From: SVEL01 sp017381055
Lineage (GTDB): Bacteria; Bacillota; Clostridia; Lachnospirales; Lachnospiraceae
NCBI GenBank assembly: GCA_036307185.1
Contig: JAXJYC010000062.1
Location: 1 to 56,826, forward strand
Length of the DNA: 56,826 nucleotides
Direction: 5' to 3'
Shown: positions 1 through 8,279 of the stretch, piece by piece
How the letters are laid out: each line of letters starts with the position of its first letter
Numbering within the stretch: the stretch's first letter is position 1
Notes under the pieces: model-generated
Databases searched by the model: none
Told to the model about the DNA's origin: nothing
Seen by the model: the letters and a program-made list of their open reading frames with translations, nothing else
Program-made: the position numbers and the translations under genes

Positions 1-130
1 GGTTTGCCTACAGCTTCCTTCAGATTCCACCTCACGATGAACACCCTTGCTGTTCAGCTATATACTTCCTTGTTACCTAGGTGTATTCGGGACTTTCACC
101 CGTTAGAGCGCGCCCATGGCGCGCAAACAC
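1..130 (-). mobile_element. Group IIC intron, 5' end (truncated by window edge)
   Basis: Read on the minus strand, this is the start of a ribozyme domain I. It has a GTGTTTG-like 5' end near 130, a GC-rich stem, a GGGTGAAAGTCCCG motif, an AAGGAAGTATATAGC segment, and then GGAATCTGAAGGAAGC followed by GGCAAACC. From memory this closely follows the 5' half of the Oceanobacillus iheyensis group IIC intron. Class C introns are known to insert just behind intrinsic terminators, and the 11-bp terminator hairpin at 134-158 lies immediately upstream here. The rest of the intron, including any reverse transcriptase, would lie outside the window. The small plus-strand reading frame across this stretch is a by-product of the RNA sequence. 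Confidence 0.85.
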
Positions 131-158
131 AAAAAAGAGCTATCACAGATAGCTCTTT
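131..158 (-). terminator. Intrinsic terminator of the PEGA-pgm-PH operon
   Basis: An 11-bp perfect stem (AAAGAGCTATC at 134-144 pairing with 148-158) has a 3-nt loop and a run of six T on the minus strand. It lies 26 bp beyond the stop of the PH-like gene. The group IIC intron begins directly after the T-run. Confidence 0.9.
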
Positions 159-183
159 CGTACATATTTATAGGATCCTAAAA

Positions 184-600
184 TTAATGGAAATCATCCT
201 CATCCATATCATCGCCCATATCATCTGCTGCCATAAACTCTCTAGCAGATACACGATTCTTCTTTCTGGCTGCCTCTACCATATCTGAAAGCATTTCCTT
301 TACATCAGAACTCTGACGAACTCTCTTAATATCAAGCTCTGGAGTTGTCTTATCAGAAGAACAAATATGAATTGTTCCAAGACCCCAAAGTCTCTCTCCG
401 AAACTTCTCTTTAAAGTAACGTCCATAATTCTATAAAGTCTTATTTCTTCCTCATTGAGGCTAAAAAGACCTGTTGAAACTATAAGCTTATCGTCTGTTA
501 ATCTGTATCTTGTAAATGACCATGGAAGACCAAAGATTGTTCTCTTTCTATCCTTCCACTTTACCTCATGCTTTTCTACTGGTAAATTGCTCTTGCCCAT
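184..600 (-). CDS. PH-like (YdbS/DUF304-type) small protein
   Basis: This 138-residue protein is probably cytoplasmic and has no membrane segment. Residues about 10-110 look like a bacterial pleckstrin-homology fold of the YdbS/bPH type: basic, beta-rich sequence with WSFTRYRLTDDKLIVSTG, then a turn and LYRIMDVTLKRS. In such proteins this domain takes part in homotypic or membrane-associated assembly, but no substrate is known. The C-terminus is acidic (DDMGDDMDEDDFH). The start follows AGGAGG with a 6-nt spacer. It is the last gene of an operon behind pgm (9-bp gap) and ends at the terminator at 131-158. The family call comes from pattern recognition and is moderately sure. Confidence 0.7.
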   Translation of the reverse strand: MGKSNLPVEKHEVKWKDRKRTIFGLPWSFTRYRLTDDKLIVSTGLFSLNEEEIRLYRIMDVTLKRSFGERLWGLGTIHICSSDKTTPELDIKRVRQSSDVKEMLSDMVEAARKKNRVSAREFMAADDMGDDMDEDDFH

Positions 601-609
601 ATTATCCTC

Positions 610-2346
610 CTATAACATTGCGTTAATCATTTCGATAACCTTTTCACCTAAGTCAGCTGACTTCTTGTTTGCATCCTCTAATGATGTTCCCTTTACACCA
701 TAGTAGAACTTAACCTTTGGCTCTGTACCTGAAGGTCTTACACATAACCAAGCATCATCTGTTAAATCATAGTAGATAACGTTTGACTTTGGAAGTCCTG
801 TTGGCTTAACCTCGCCTGTTGCTAAATCCTTGATTGTATCCATCTTGTAATCTCTAGCTGAAACTACCTTATAATCACCAAACATCTCTGGTGTATTATT
901 TCTAAGGCTCTCAAGAATCTCCTGAATCTTAGCAAGTCCTTCGATTCCCTTAAGTGTGATTGACTTAATGTCATCCTTGTAATATCCGTACTTCTCGTAC
1001 ATATCGATCATTGCATCCCAAAGTGTCTTACCCTGTGTCTTGTAGTAAGCAGCTGCCTCACAAAGAGCCATTGTAGCAACGATAGCATCCTTGTCTCTTG
1101 CATGTGTTCCGATAAGGCATCCGTAGCTCTCCTCGAAACCAAAGAGATATGTTCCAACACCTGTATTTTCAAAGCCTAAAATCTGCTGACCGATGAACTT
1201 AAATCCTGTAAGAACCTCGATAAGCTTAGCATCATAATACTTAGCGATTGCATCAGCCATATTTGTTGTAACGATTGTCTTAATAAGAGCACCATCTGCA
1301 GGAAGACCTGTAAGCTCCTTAATCTGGCTGATTTCATACTCAGCTAAAAGACATCCTGACATATTTCCTGTAAGTGTGATATATTCACCTGTCTTAGCAT
1401 CCTTAACATATACACCAAGACGGTCTGCATCTGGATCTGTTGCTAATACTAAATCTGCATCCTTTTCCTTAGCAAGCTTAAGAGCTAACTCAAATGCTTC
1501 CTCTGCTTCTGGATTTGGATAGCTTACTGTTGGGAAGTTTCCATCTGGAAGCTCCTGCTCAGCTACTACATATACATTCTCAAAACCAAGCTCTTCAAGA
1601 ACTCTTCTTGCTGGAATGTTACCTGTACCATGAAGAGGTGTGTACACAATCTTAAGTTCCTTAGCCATTTCCTTAATAGCTTCTGGACGCTTAACCTGCT
1701 TCTTAAGCTCAGCGATATACTTATCGTCTATTTCCTTACCGATTACTTCGTAAAGACCAGCTTCCATAGCCGCTGCCTTGTCCATTGTCTTAACAGTAGC
1801 ATAATCTGTTACTGCCTTAACCTCGTCCATAATTCCGCCATCATGTGGTGGTGTAATCTGAGCGCCGTCCTCCCAGTATACCTTGTAACCATTGTACTCT
1901 GGTGGATTGTGGCTAGCTGTTATATTAATACCTGCGATACACTTAAGCTCTCTAACTGCGTATGAAAGCTCTGGTGTAGGTCTTAATGATTCAAAAATAT
2001 ATGCTTTAATTCCATTAGCTGCAAGACAACGAGCTGCTTCATCAGCAAACTCAGGTGACATTCTTCTAGAGTCATATGCTATAGCAACACCCTTATTAGC
2101 ACCGCCAACCTTTAAGATATAATTAGCAAGTCCCTGTGTAGCCTTACGAACTGTGTATACATTCATACGGTTAACACCTGCACCAATAATACCTCTAAGT
2201 CCTGCTGTACCGAACTCAAGCTCAGTATAGAAACGCTCCTCTATTTCTTTTTCATCAGAAGCAATGCTTCTAAGCTCCGCCTTTGTCTCCTCGTCAAAAT
2301 AAGGGTTTGATAACCACTCATTGTAAAGTTCCTTGTAATTGCTCAT
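610..2346 (-). CDS. pgcA: Phosphoglucomutase / phosphomannomutase
   Basis: Interconverts hexose 1- and 6-phosphates, feeding UDP-glucose, glycolipid and capsule synthesis. All alpha-D-phosphohexomutase signatures are present in 578 residues. The phosphoserine loop TASHNP is at 143-148 (Ser145). The metal loop DPDADR is at 304-309. The sugar-binding loop GFEESYG lies in the third domain, and the phosphate-binding RPSGTEP is near the C-terminus. The start chosen is the ATG of MSNYKEL, 5 nt behind AGGAGG. A frame opening 30 nt further upstream has no ribosome site and would overlap the preceding gene. It is the second gene of the operon, 16 bp behind the PEGA protein. The length and domain order suit the Bacillus PgcA (YhxB) type. 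Confidence 0.95.
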   Translation of the reverse strand: MSNYKELYNEWLSNPYFDEETKAELRSIASDEKEIEERFYTELEFGTAGLRGIIGAGVNRMNVYTVRKATQGLANYILKVGGANKGVAIAYDSRRMSPEFADEAARCLAANGIKAYIFESLRPTPELSYAVRELKCIAGINITASHNPPEYNGYKVYWEDGAQITPPHDGGIMDEVKAVTDYATVKTMDKAAAMEAGLYEVIGKEIDDKYIAELKKQVKRPEAIKEMAKELKIVYTPLHGTGNIPARRVLEELGFENVYVVAEQELPDGNFPTVSYPNPEAEEAFELALKLAKEKDADLVLATDPDADRLGVYVKDAKTGEYITLTGNMSGCLLAEYEISQIKELTGLPADGALIKTIVTTNMADAIAKYYDAKLIEVLTGFKFIGQQILGFENTGVGTYLFGFEESYGCLIGTHARDKDAIVATMALCEAAAYYKTQGKTLWDAMIDMYEKYGYYKDDIKSITLKGIEGLAKIQEILESLRNNTPEMFGDYKVVSARDYKMDTIKDLATGEVKPTGLPKSNVIYYDLTDDAWLCVRPSGTEPKVKFYYGVKGTSLEDANKKSADLGEKVIEMINAML

Positions 2347-2362
2347 ATTGTCCTCCTGTTTA

Positions 2363-3727
2363 CTATTCACCTTCAAGCATCGCTGGAAAGCTTAATATCA
2401 TATCCTCTGTATCATTCGATACATCGACGGTATATGACTTAGTCACATATCCATCTCTTTTAAAAATAATAGTATGTTCACCTTCTACCTTGTCAATTGA
2501 TATAGGTGAAACTCCCATATATGCCCCGTCAAAATATACTTTTGCACCTTCTGGCGCTGTTATGCATATGAGGCCATTATTGCCACCTGGATTACTTACC
2601 CCAGTTGTCTCGTCTTCTGATGTCGTATTATCACCGGTGCCGGACTCTGTACCCGTTTGTGTTGTACTATCTGATGTCTCGTCCTCGCCACTCATATTTA
2701 CATTTATCGTAGAATATACTGATGAGACTGTTATCTGCTTAGTATATGCGTCGTAATTATTTGACGTTAACTTAAGCGTATGCGTTCCATATGGAATAGA
2801 CAACAACTCACTATAATCCATCTCTACACCATCTACTGTCAATGTAGCTTCTGCATCCTCTGGAAGAACATTAAGCTTTACTGATCCATATCTTGTAACA
2901 GCCTGTTCAAAACTTCCTAAGGACACCACTGTCTCTTGACCTCTTAAAACTTGAATCTCCTTACTTCCTCCAACTCCATTAATAGTCGCTGTCAGGTTAA
3001 AGACTCCTTCAGGTGCAGCCAATACCATATCCTCTACGATTTTTGTTGATAATCTATCTCCTATCTCAATGATTCCTCCAACATAGTTTTCTGTGTTAGT
3101 TAATCTAACAAATCCATGTCCCTTCGTCACTGTGACAGAAAATACCTTATTCCCTATACCACGAACTGTCAATTCATCAATGCCACTTATCTCTCTGATA
3201 TCCAACCCCTTACCGTTTGAATCAATAAATATATTGTCATCGTAAGAGTAAGTATCACTTCCTATGGTTATAAGTTTCTTATCGTAATCGACCATCCACC
3301 TAGTTGCCATAGTATTTTCAAAAGCATCTCCGTACTCTTGAAGTTCGATTAACTTATGTGTACCTGTTACATAACCGATTCGTGCAATCTCACCAACAGT
3401 TATCTGTTCCATCATAAGCTGATTATCATATTTACTTTTTACTACTGTGCCACCGTTGTATGTGAGTACAATTTCAGCTGTTTCTTCCAGCTTTCTTACT
3501 GTAACTTTAGAATTAACCGTGTCAATATTTGTTATAACAACAATATCTTCTTTATTATAACGTTTATCCTTATCCACTGTCTCTTCTGCTTCAATGGTCG
3601 TTGTAGCAGCATTATGCTTACCACCACTTCCTCGCTTGTTATCATTTATCAAGCTACTGATGCATATTATTACACCGATTGCTCCCACACAAGCAGCTGC
3701 AATGCTTATGTATTTCTTTTCAGACAT
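2363..3727 (-). CDS. Membrane-anchored PEGA-domain protein
   Basis: This 454-residue protein has one N-terminal membrane helix (about 6-27), so the rest should be outside the cell. After an S/T/E-rich linker come beta-rich segments. One is a clear PEGA-like domain (YGSVKLNVLPEDAEATLTVDGVE... YGTHTLKL). A second PEGA copy at the C-terminus (ITAPEGAKVYFDGAYMG ... GEHTIIFKRDGY) follows a low-complexity S/T/G/D-rich linker. A further related repeat (VLAAPEGVFNLTATING) lies between. PEGA modules are found in surface proteins and are thought to bind or scaffold cell-wall components; no enzyme motif is visible. The second of two close ATGs is preferred because it sits 8 nt from GAGG. It heads the operon with pgm. 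Confidence 0.8.
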   Translation of the reverse strand: MSEKKYISIAAACVGAIGVIICISSLINDNKRGSGGKHNAATTTIEAEETVDKDKRYNKEDIVVITNIDTVNSKVTVRKLEETAEIVLTYNGGTVVKSKYDNQLMMEQITVGEIARIGYVTGTHKLIELQEYGDAFENTMATRWMVDYDKKLITIGSDTYSYDDNIFIDSNGKGLDIREISGIDELTVRGIGNKVFSVTVTKGHGFVRLTNTENYVGGIIEIGDRLSTKIVEDMVLAAPEGVFNLTATINGVGGSKEIQVLRGQETVVSLGSFEQAVTRYGSVKLNVLPEDAEATLTVDGVEMDYSELLSIPYGTHTLKLTSNNYDAYTKQITVSSVYSTINVNMSGEDETSDSTTQTGTESGTGDNTTSEDETTGVSNPGGNNGLICITAPEGAKVYFDGAYMGVSPISIDKVEGEHTIIFKRDGYVTKSYTVDVSNDTEDMILSFPAMLEGE

Positions 3728-3836
3728 ATACATATCCTCTTTTTAATAATAAAAAAAACAAATACCACATTAAAGTATACTATAAAACATTTTTAAATAA
3801 AAGAGAGATTAAGCATTTTCTAAAAAAATTTACATT

Positions 3837-4826
3837 TTATGTCCATATCCTTTTAACAAACTCCATTTTTAGATGCTGTTTCCCATAAACTGCCTGCAAT
3901 TTCTCTACATTTTTATCTGGAATCCATGATTTTCTGCCATTATTGTACTGGTTTAAAATCTTCCAATATTTCTCTGGATACATAAGCATAACCTTAAATA
4001 CCTGCCACTCTCCCTCATCCATAGGTCTAACTTCATTATACTTATCTATAATCTGACTTCCTAACTTCACATCCCAATCGTGTTTTTCCATAACTTTTCT
4101 TAAAAAGAAATATAAATCTTCTAACTGCAAATTAACATTAGCGTGATCAAAATTCACCACCGCCACACCTGAATCCACCATTAACACATTATGATAATTA
4201 TATGCTCCATGACATATACTAAAATCCTCCAATGCTCTCTTTCTTAATTCCACATAACCCGATTCCTCTAAAGCTTCATATGCATCAACAGCATAGCTAT
4301 AATACTCATCAAAATGCTTAAGGATATCGTACTCAAACTTTGTCCTCCTATTCTTATTTCTAATAAATGTTCTAACTCTTTTCAACTCCCTATTGTGTTT
4401 CTTATACTGTTCAAGAAGAGACGTCGAATTAATCTCATAACTCCTTAGCTCCTCGTCATTAATCTTATTAACTAATAAATGAAGTTTTGCCATTACATCT
4501 ACAGCTTTAACTATATCTGAATTCTTTTTTATATCGCATTCCTTTCCACTAAAACACCTTTTCAAAATATACTTTGTTCCTGAAAAATCCTTACAATATA
4601 ATTCTCCCTCTTTTGTTTTATATATCATATCCACATTTTCAAAACCTGCCTCTGAAATATACAAAAGTAATTTCCTCTCAAAGGCAAGTCTAGCATCTGT
4701 TCCACTATATTCAAACAATTGATAAAAGCCTTTATCCGTCCATACAAGATATGTTCCTCTACCCCTTGCTGTCCTCTCAACCACCATATCATATTGCTCT
4801 AACACCTCTAAACTATGCTCATTCAC
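3837..4826 (-). CDS. CotS-like kinase-fold protein, probable pseudokinase
   Basis: About 329 residues with the aminoglycoside-phosphotransferase/CotS fold found in spore-coat associated proteins. The N-lobe is followed by the catalytic-loop equivalent CHGAYNYHNVLM and the metal-loop equivalent VVNFDHA. In active family members these read HGDxxxxN and (I/V)DF. Here the catalytic Asp is Ala (about 208) and the metal-binding Asp is Asn (about 225), while the loop Asn (about 213) is kept. Phosphotransfer therefore looks impaired. A GTG start with GGAGGG 7 nt upstream is preferred over an ATG 15 nt earlier that abuts AAGGA. It stands alone between the PEGA operon and the divergent cca. A spore-coat role is only inferred from the family. 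Confidence 0.75.
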   Translation of the reverse strand: MNEHSLEVLEQYDMVVERTARGRGTYLVWTDKGFYQLFEYSGTDARLAFERKLLLYISEAGFENVDMIYKTKEGELYCKDFSGTKYILKRCFSGKECDIKKNSDIVKAVDVMAKLHLLVNKINDEELRSYEINSTSLLEQYKKHNRELKRVRTFIRNKNRRTKFEYDILKHFDEYYSYAVDAYEALEESGYVELRKRALEDFSICHGAYNYHNVLMVDSGVAVVNFDHANVNLQLEDLYFFLRKVMEKHDWDVKLGSQIIDKYNEVRPMDEGEWQVFKVMLMYPEKYWKILNQYNNGRKSWIPDKNVEKLQAVYGKQHLKMEFVKRIWT

Positions 4827-4909
4827 AGTTGTACCCTCCATATCCTTGGCGCTCTACTCTATCCTATGATTTTTTTCTTTAAATATACTAATTACTTTTG
4901 ATTTTTTTA

Positions 4910-4939
4910 TTGTCTAAGACCACCTATTAAGAGTATAAT
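4910..4939 (+). promoter_or_regulatory. Possible sigma-A promoter for cca
   Basis: TTGTCT and TATAAT lie 18 bp apart, about 105 bp before the cca start, in the AT-rich divergent interval between the CotS-like gene and cca. The -10 is consensus and the -35 is weak. Confidence 0.4.
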
Positions 4940-5044
4940 TAATTTGTATAGTTATCTATACTTATGACTGTAGTATAACCAAAATTAATAAGACTACTAA
5001 ATATAAATACTTATTTGAAATATATAATCACAAGGAGATTTAAC

Positions 5045-6295
5045 ATGGGTAATCCAAGCATTATAATGCCAGACAATGTTAAAAATATAATCGAAACTCT
5101 AGAAAGCAATGGTTATGAAGCCTTTGCTGTAGGCGGTTGCGTACGAGATGCCTTAATGGGACGTATCCCCCATGATTGGGATATAACTACTTCTGCCACA
5201 CCTATGCAGGTAAAGTCCCTTTTTAGACGCACCATAGATACAGGTATAAAGCATGGAACCGTAACTATCATGATAGGTAAGGAAGGCTATGAAGTTACAA
5301 CCTATCGTATAGATGGAGACTATATGGATGGCCGTCATCCAGACAAGGTTATCTTTACTAACAACCTTATAGAAGATTTAAAACGCCGTGATTTTACTAT
5401 CAATGCTATGGCATACAATGATCGAGCCGGTGTAGTGGATGCCTTTGATGGAGTAAATGATTTAGATAATAAAGTGATTCGTTGCGTTCGCGAAGCTAAG
5501 GAACGTTTTACAGAGGATGCCTTACGTATTCTTAGAGCTCTTAGATTTAGTGCTCAGTTAAACTTTTCTATAGATAAGGATACCGCCATAGCTGTAAAAG
5601 AGTTAGGAAAAAACCTTACTCTGATCAGCAAGGAAAGAATCCAAACAGAACTAGATAAGCTTATCACATCCTCTTGTCCAGACAGAATTAGTCTTGTCCA
5701 ATTATATGGACTTAATCCTTTTATATTTGAAGGAGCCACCGCTATAATTGAAGACAATCCTGAGCTTTACAAAAACATTTCAACACTTATGAATTGCCTT
5801 CCAAGAAATCATTATTTACGCTGGGCAGCTCTTATGCATTATGAAAAAGAACCTGGCACAGTACTGAAAAAGCTCAAGTTTGATAATGTAACTATAAACA
5901 CATGTAATAAGCTTGTAGCTGCAGCACACACACCATTGCCAACAGACAAGCCTAGTCTTCGTCGCATGGTTGTAAAGTATGGAACCGATATATTCGATAA
6001 TTACTTATTTACATATATTAAAGGTTTATCAAAAGCTTCCCTTTATGAATATGGAAACGATGCAGATATCGAAACATTTAACAATCTCTATAATGAAATT
6101 ATAGAAAATGGAGACTGTATTTCTATGAAAGAGCTTGCCATAGGCGGAGCTACACTTATTAAAGAAGGATATGAGCCTGGAAAGAAACTCGGCGCAATTC
6201 TTGATTACTTATTTAACCAAGTACTAGATGACCCTTCTCTTAATAATTTAGAGACCCTTCTTTCTCTAGCAAAAGATTATAATGCTACATTGTAG
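5045..6295 (+). CDS. cca: CCA tRNA nucleotidyltransferase
   Basis: Adds or repairs the 3' CCA end of tRNAs using CTP and ATP. The 416-residue protein has the class II nucleotidyltransferase head: GGCVRDALMGRIPHDWDI with the GG and DxD motifs, RRDFTINAMAY, and the RFTEDALRILRALRFSAQL neck that gives base recognition. The C-terminal half is the usual helical body; a clear HD phosphohydrolase motif is not visible. The start chosen (MGNPSII) sits 6 nt from AAGGAGAT. A frame opening 30 nt earlier lacks a ribosome site. It faces the YtvI-like gene, with an inverted repeat between them. Confidence 0.95.
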   Translation: MGNPSIIMPDNVKNIIETLESNGYEAFAVGGCVRDALMGRIPHDWDITTSATPMQVKSLFRRTIDTGIKHGTVTIMIGKEGYEVTTYRIDGDYMDGRHPDKVIFTNNLIEDLKRRDFTINAMAYNDRAGVVDAFDGVNDLDNKVIRCVREAKERFTEDALRILRALRFSAQLNFSIDKDTAIAVKELGKNLTLISKERIQTELDKLITSSCPDRISLVQLYGLNPFIFEGATAIIEDNPELYKNISTLMNCLPRNHYLRWAALMHYEKEPGTVLKKLKFDNVTINTCNKLVAAAHTPLPTDKPSLRRMVVKYGTDIFDNYLFTYIKGLSKASLYEYGNDADIETFNNLYNEIIENGDCISMKELAIGGATLIKEGYEPGKKLGAILDYLFNQVLDDPSLNNLETLLSLAKDYNATL

Positions 6296-6300
6296 TTTTT

Positions 6301-6333
6301 AATACCTAGAAATAATATTTATTTCTAGGTATT
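6301..6333. repeat. Inverted repeat between convergent genes
   Basis: AATACCTAGAAAT (6301-6313) pairs perfectly with 6321-6333 around a 7-nt loop. It covers the cca 3' end region and includes the stop codon of the convergent YtvI-like gene. No proper T-run follows on either strand, so a weak bidirectional terminator or an mRNA 3'-end stabiliser is possible. Confidence 0.6.
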
Positions 6334-7365
6334 ACTATATCTCCCTACAATTTCACGAATAAGAACATACACTAACGGACCTACAATCATTCCAAGAAAT
6401 CCAAACAATCCATAGCCTACATATATACTCAGAAGAGAAGCTATAGGCGTTATACCCATATGTTTCCCCATAAGGCGCGGCTCTAAATATTCTCTTATAA
6501 AATAACATAACAAAAACACAACAAACAAAACTGCTGCTTTATAATAACTACCCATTGCTATATAAATAACACTCCACGGCACCATTACCGCACCCACACC
6601 TATTAGTGGCAATGCATCTAATATTCCAATTATTATTCCAAGCACAATATAGTAATTATTTCCAATCATCACCAAACCAATAGCGCACACAAAAGCAACC
6701 ACGGACATAATAATAAACTGTGATCGCACATAAGCCTTTACAATTCTAGATACAAGGCCCCTCATATACCTTATCTCTTTGTAAAATATATTATCTTGAC
6801 TGACGTTTCTATATTTATCCATATCCCTGGTCAAAAAAAACACTGCCATTATAGTCAAAACCAAAACTATGATAATATCCACCATAGTCTTAATAGTCTT
6901 TACTGAATTGCTCATTATAGTAGGCATAACATTTTCCTGCCAATTTACCATTGCCCTAGCTGCACCATCACTTACTGTATTATATATTGTACCCTTATCC
7001 ATCTTAAAAAAAGTTTCTATTCCGCCACACATATTTTTTGCAGAGTCCAAAAACACCTTCTCATATTCAGGCCACTTCTCAATAAATTTTATAGACTGCA
7101 CAACTATTCCATTTACTATAAAAAATAAAATCACCCCTACTCCCACCAATGAAAAACAAAGAGTTAATATGGTAGCCGCAGTTTTATGAAAATTTAACTT
7201 ATTTACAAGAAACCTAACAATGGGACTAACCAATACTGCAATGCCATACGCCAACACAAAAGGCCATACCAAAGGAAATATATATTTAAGTGTTATATAT
7301 GATGCTATAAACAAACCTCCTACAAGCATCAATGTAGTTATTTTCTTTTTAGTCGTTCTAGTCAT
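6325..7365 (-). CDS. AI-2E/PerM family permease, YtvI-like
   Basis: A 346-residue integral membrane protein with about eight hydrophobic segments: two at the N-terminus, one near 63-87, a soluble or amphipathic loop to about 155, then five more. It ends with the family signature region GILDALPLIGVGAVMVPW and IREYLEPRLMGKHMGI. Members of this family include putative AI-2 exporters, Na+/H+ antiporters and the sporulation protein YtvI; the sequence resembles YtvI in size and loop pattern. The substrate cannot be read from sequence. The start follows GAGGGGG with a 7-nt gap. It is a single gene convergent with cca. Confidence 0.85.
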   Translation of the reverse strand: MTRTTKKKITTLMLVGGLFIASYITLKYIFPLVWPFVLAYGIAVLVSPIVRFLVNKLNFHKTAATILTLCFSLVGVGVILFFIVNGIVVQSIKFIEKWPEYEKVFLDSAKNMCGGIETFFKMDKGTIYNTVSDGAARAMVNWQENVMPTIMSNSVKTIKTMVDIIIVLVLTIMAVFFLTRDMDKYRNVSQDNIFYKEIRYMRGLVSRIVKAYVRSQFIIMSVVAFVCAIGLVMIGNNYYIVLGIIIGILDALPLIGVGAVMVPWSVIYIAMGSYYKAAVLFVVFLLCYFIREYLEPRLMGKHMGITPIASLLSIYVGYGLFGFLGMIVGPLVYVLIREIVGRYSNT

Positions 7366-7450
7366 TACAGCACCCCCTCACTTTATAATACTACCCCTAT
7401 AAAAAGATATTATTCGTGTTATTCTTTATTTCATTTTCAAACAGCCATAA

Positions 7451-7483
7451 TAATTTGCACCTGCAAATTAACTATGATATAAT
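7451..7483 (+). promoter_or_regulatory. Sigma-A promoter with palindromic operator
   Basis: TTGCAC (7455-7460) and TATAAT (7478-7483) are separated by exactly 17 bp and lie 31 bp before the pseudouridine synthase start. A perfect 9-bp inverted repeat, TAATTTGCA-CC-TGCAAATTA (7451-7470), overlaps the -35 box, as a repressor site would. The binding protein is unknown. Confidence 0.7.
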
Positions 7484-7514
7484 TTGTCTATATTATTTTT
7501 GAAAGGACACCTAT

Positions 7515-8279
7515 ATGAAGTTAGATATTTTATACGAAGACAATGATATAATTGTATGCCACAAAGCTCCTGGAGTATCTTCTCAACAAGAGCGTTCCTA
7601 TGATCCAGATATGGTCAGCATGCTTATGAATCACTTTGTAAAAAATGGTGTTAAAAATCCTTATGTAGGTGTCGTACATCGTCTTGATAAGCCAGTAGCA
7701 GGCGTTATTATCTACGGCAAAACAAAAGCTGCCACACTTGCATTAAGCAAGCAGATAACAGAAAGAAAATGCACAAAAAAATACAATGCAATAATCTGTG
7801 GCAATATAAGAAATCTTGCTTCATCATCTAATGTAATTATTGAAGACAGTACATATACCTTAAATGACTATCTTTTAAGAGATGCAAAAACAAACACATC
7901 TATGGTAGTAGATATCGCAGATAAAAAATACAGCACAAACAAGGAGGTTAAAAAAAGCTCCCTTCGTTTTAATGTTATAAAAACAATCAATCTAACTGAG
8001 GATAATCCATTATATAAGGAAAATTCTCCTTTTGGTAATGTTTTATCATTAGTCGACATCGAACTTTTAACAGGTCGCCATCATCAAATTCGTGTTCAAT
8101 TTTCCAATGCAGGTTTTCCTTTATGGGGTGATTTAAAGTACTCTACTTTTTCAAAGGAATGTAATCAGCGCAAAGGCGTTGCTTTATGTTCATATTCATT
8201 AACTATTACTCATCCAACAACAAAAAAAGAGATGACCTTCTCGGTCATCCCTTCTAATAGTATATTTAAAAATATTTAA
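7515..8279 (+). CDS. RluA-family pseudouridine synthase
   Basis: Isomerises uridine to pseudouridine in rRNA or tRNA. The 254-residue protein has the RluA catalytic motif VHRLDKPVAGV (catalytic Asp at about 58) and the later conserved LLTGRHHQIRVQFS and GDLKY segments. There is no N-terminal S4 domain, so this is the short form; the exact RNA target is not predictable. AAAGGA precedes the ATG. It stands alone and its stop overlaps the metK stop by 4 nt (convergent). Confidence 0.9.
   Translation: MKLDILYEDNDIIVCHKAPGVSSQQERSYDPDMVSMLMNHFVKNGVKNPYVGVVHRLDKPVAGVIIYGKTKAATLALSKQITERKCTKKYNAIICGNIRNLASSSNVIIEDSTYTLNDYLLRDAKTNTSMVVDIADKKYSTNKEVKKSSLRFNVIKTINLTEDNPLYKENSPFGNVLSLVDIELLTGRHHQIRVQFSNAGFPLWGDLKYSTFSKECNQRKGVALCSYSLTITHPTTKKEMTFSVIPSNSIFKNI

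Noticed and set aside
4..288. Plus-strand open frame at the window start
   Set aside because: It runs across the group IIC intron RNA and the 3' end of the PH-like gene on the opposite strand; it is a known type of spurious frame from intron sequence.
6301..6333. Strong terminator between cca and the YtvI-like gene
   Set aside because: The stem is perfect but no T-run follows on either strand, so it is listed only as an inverted repeat.
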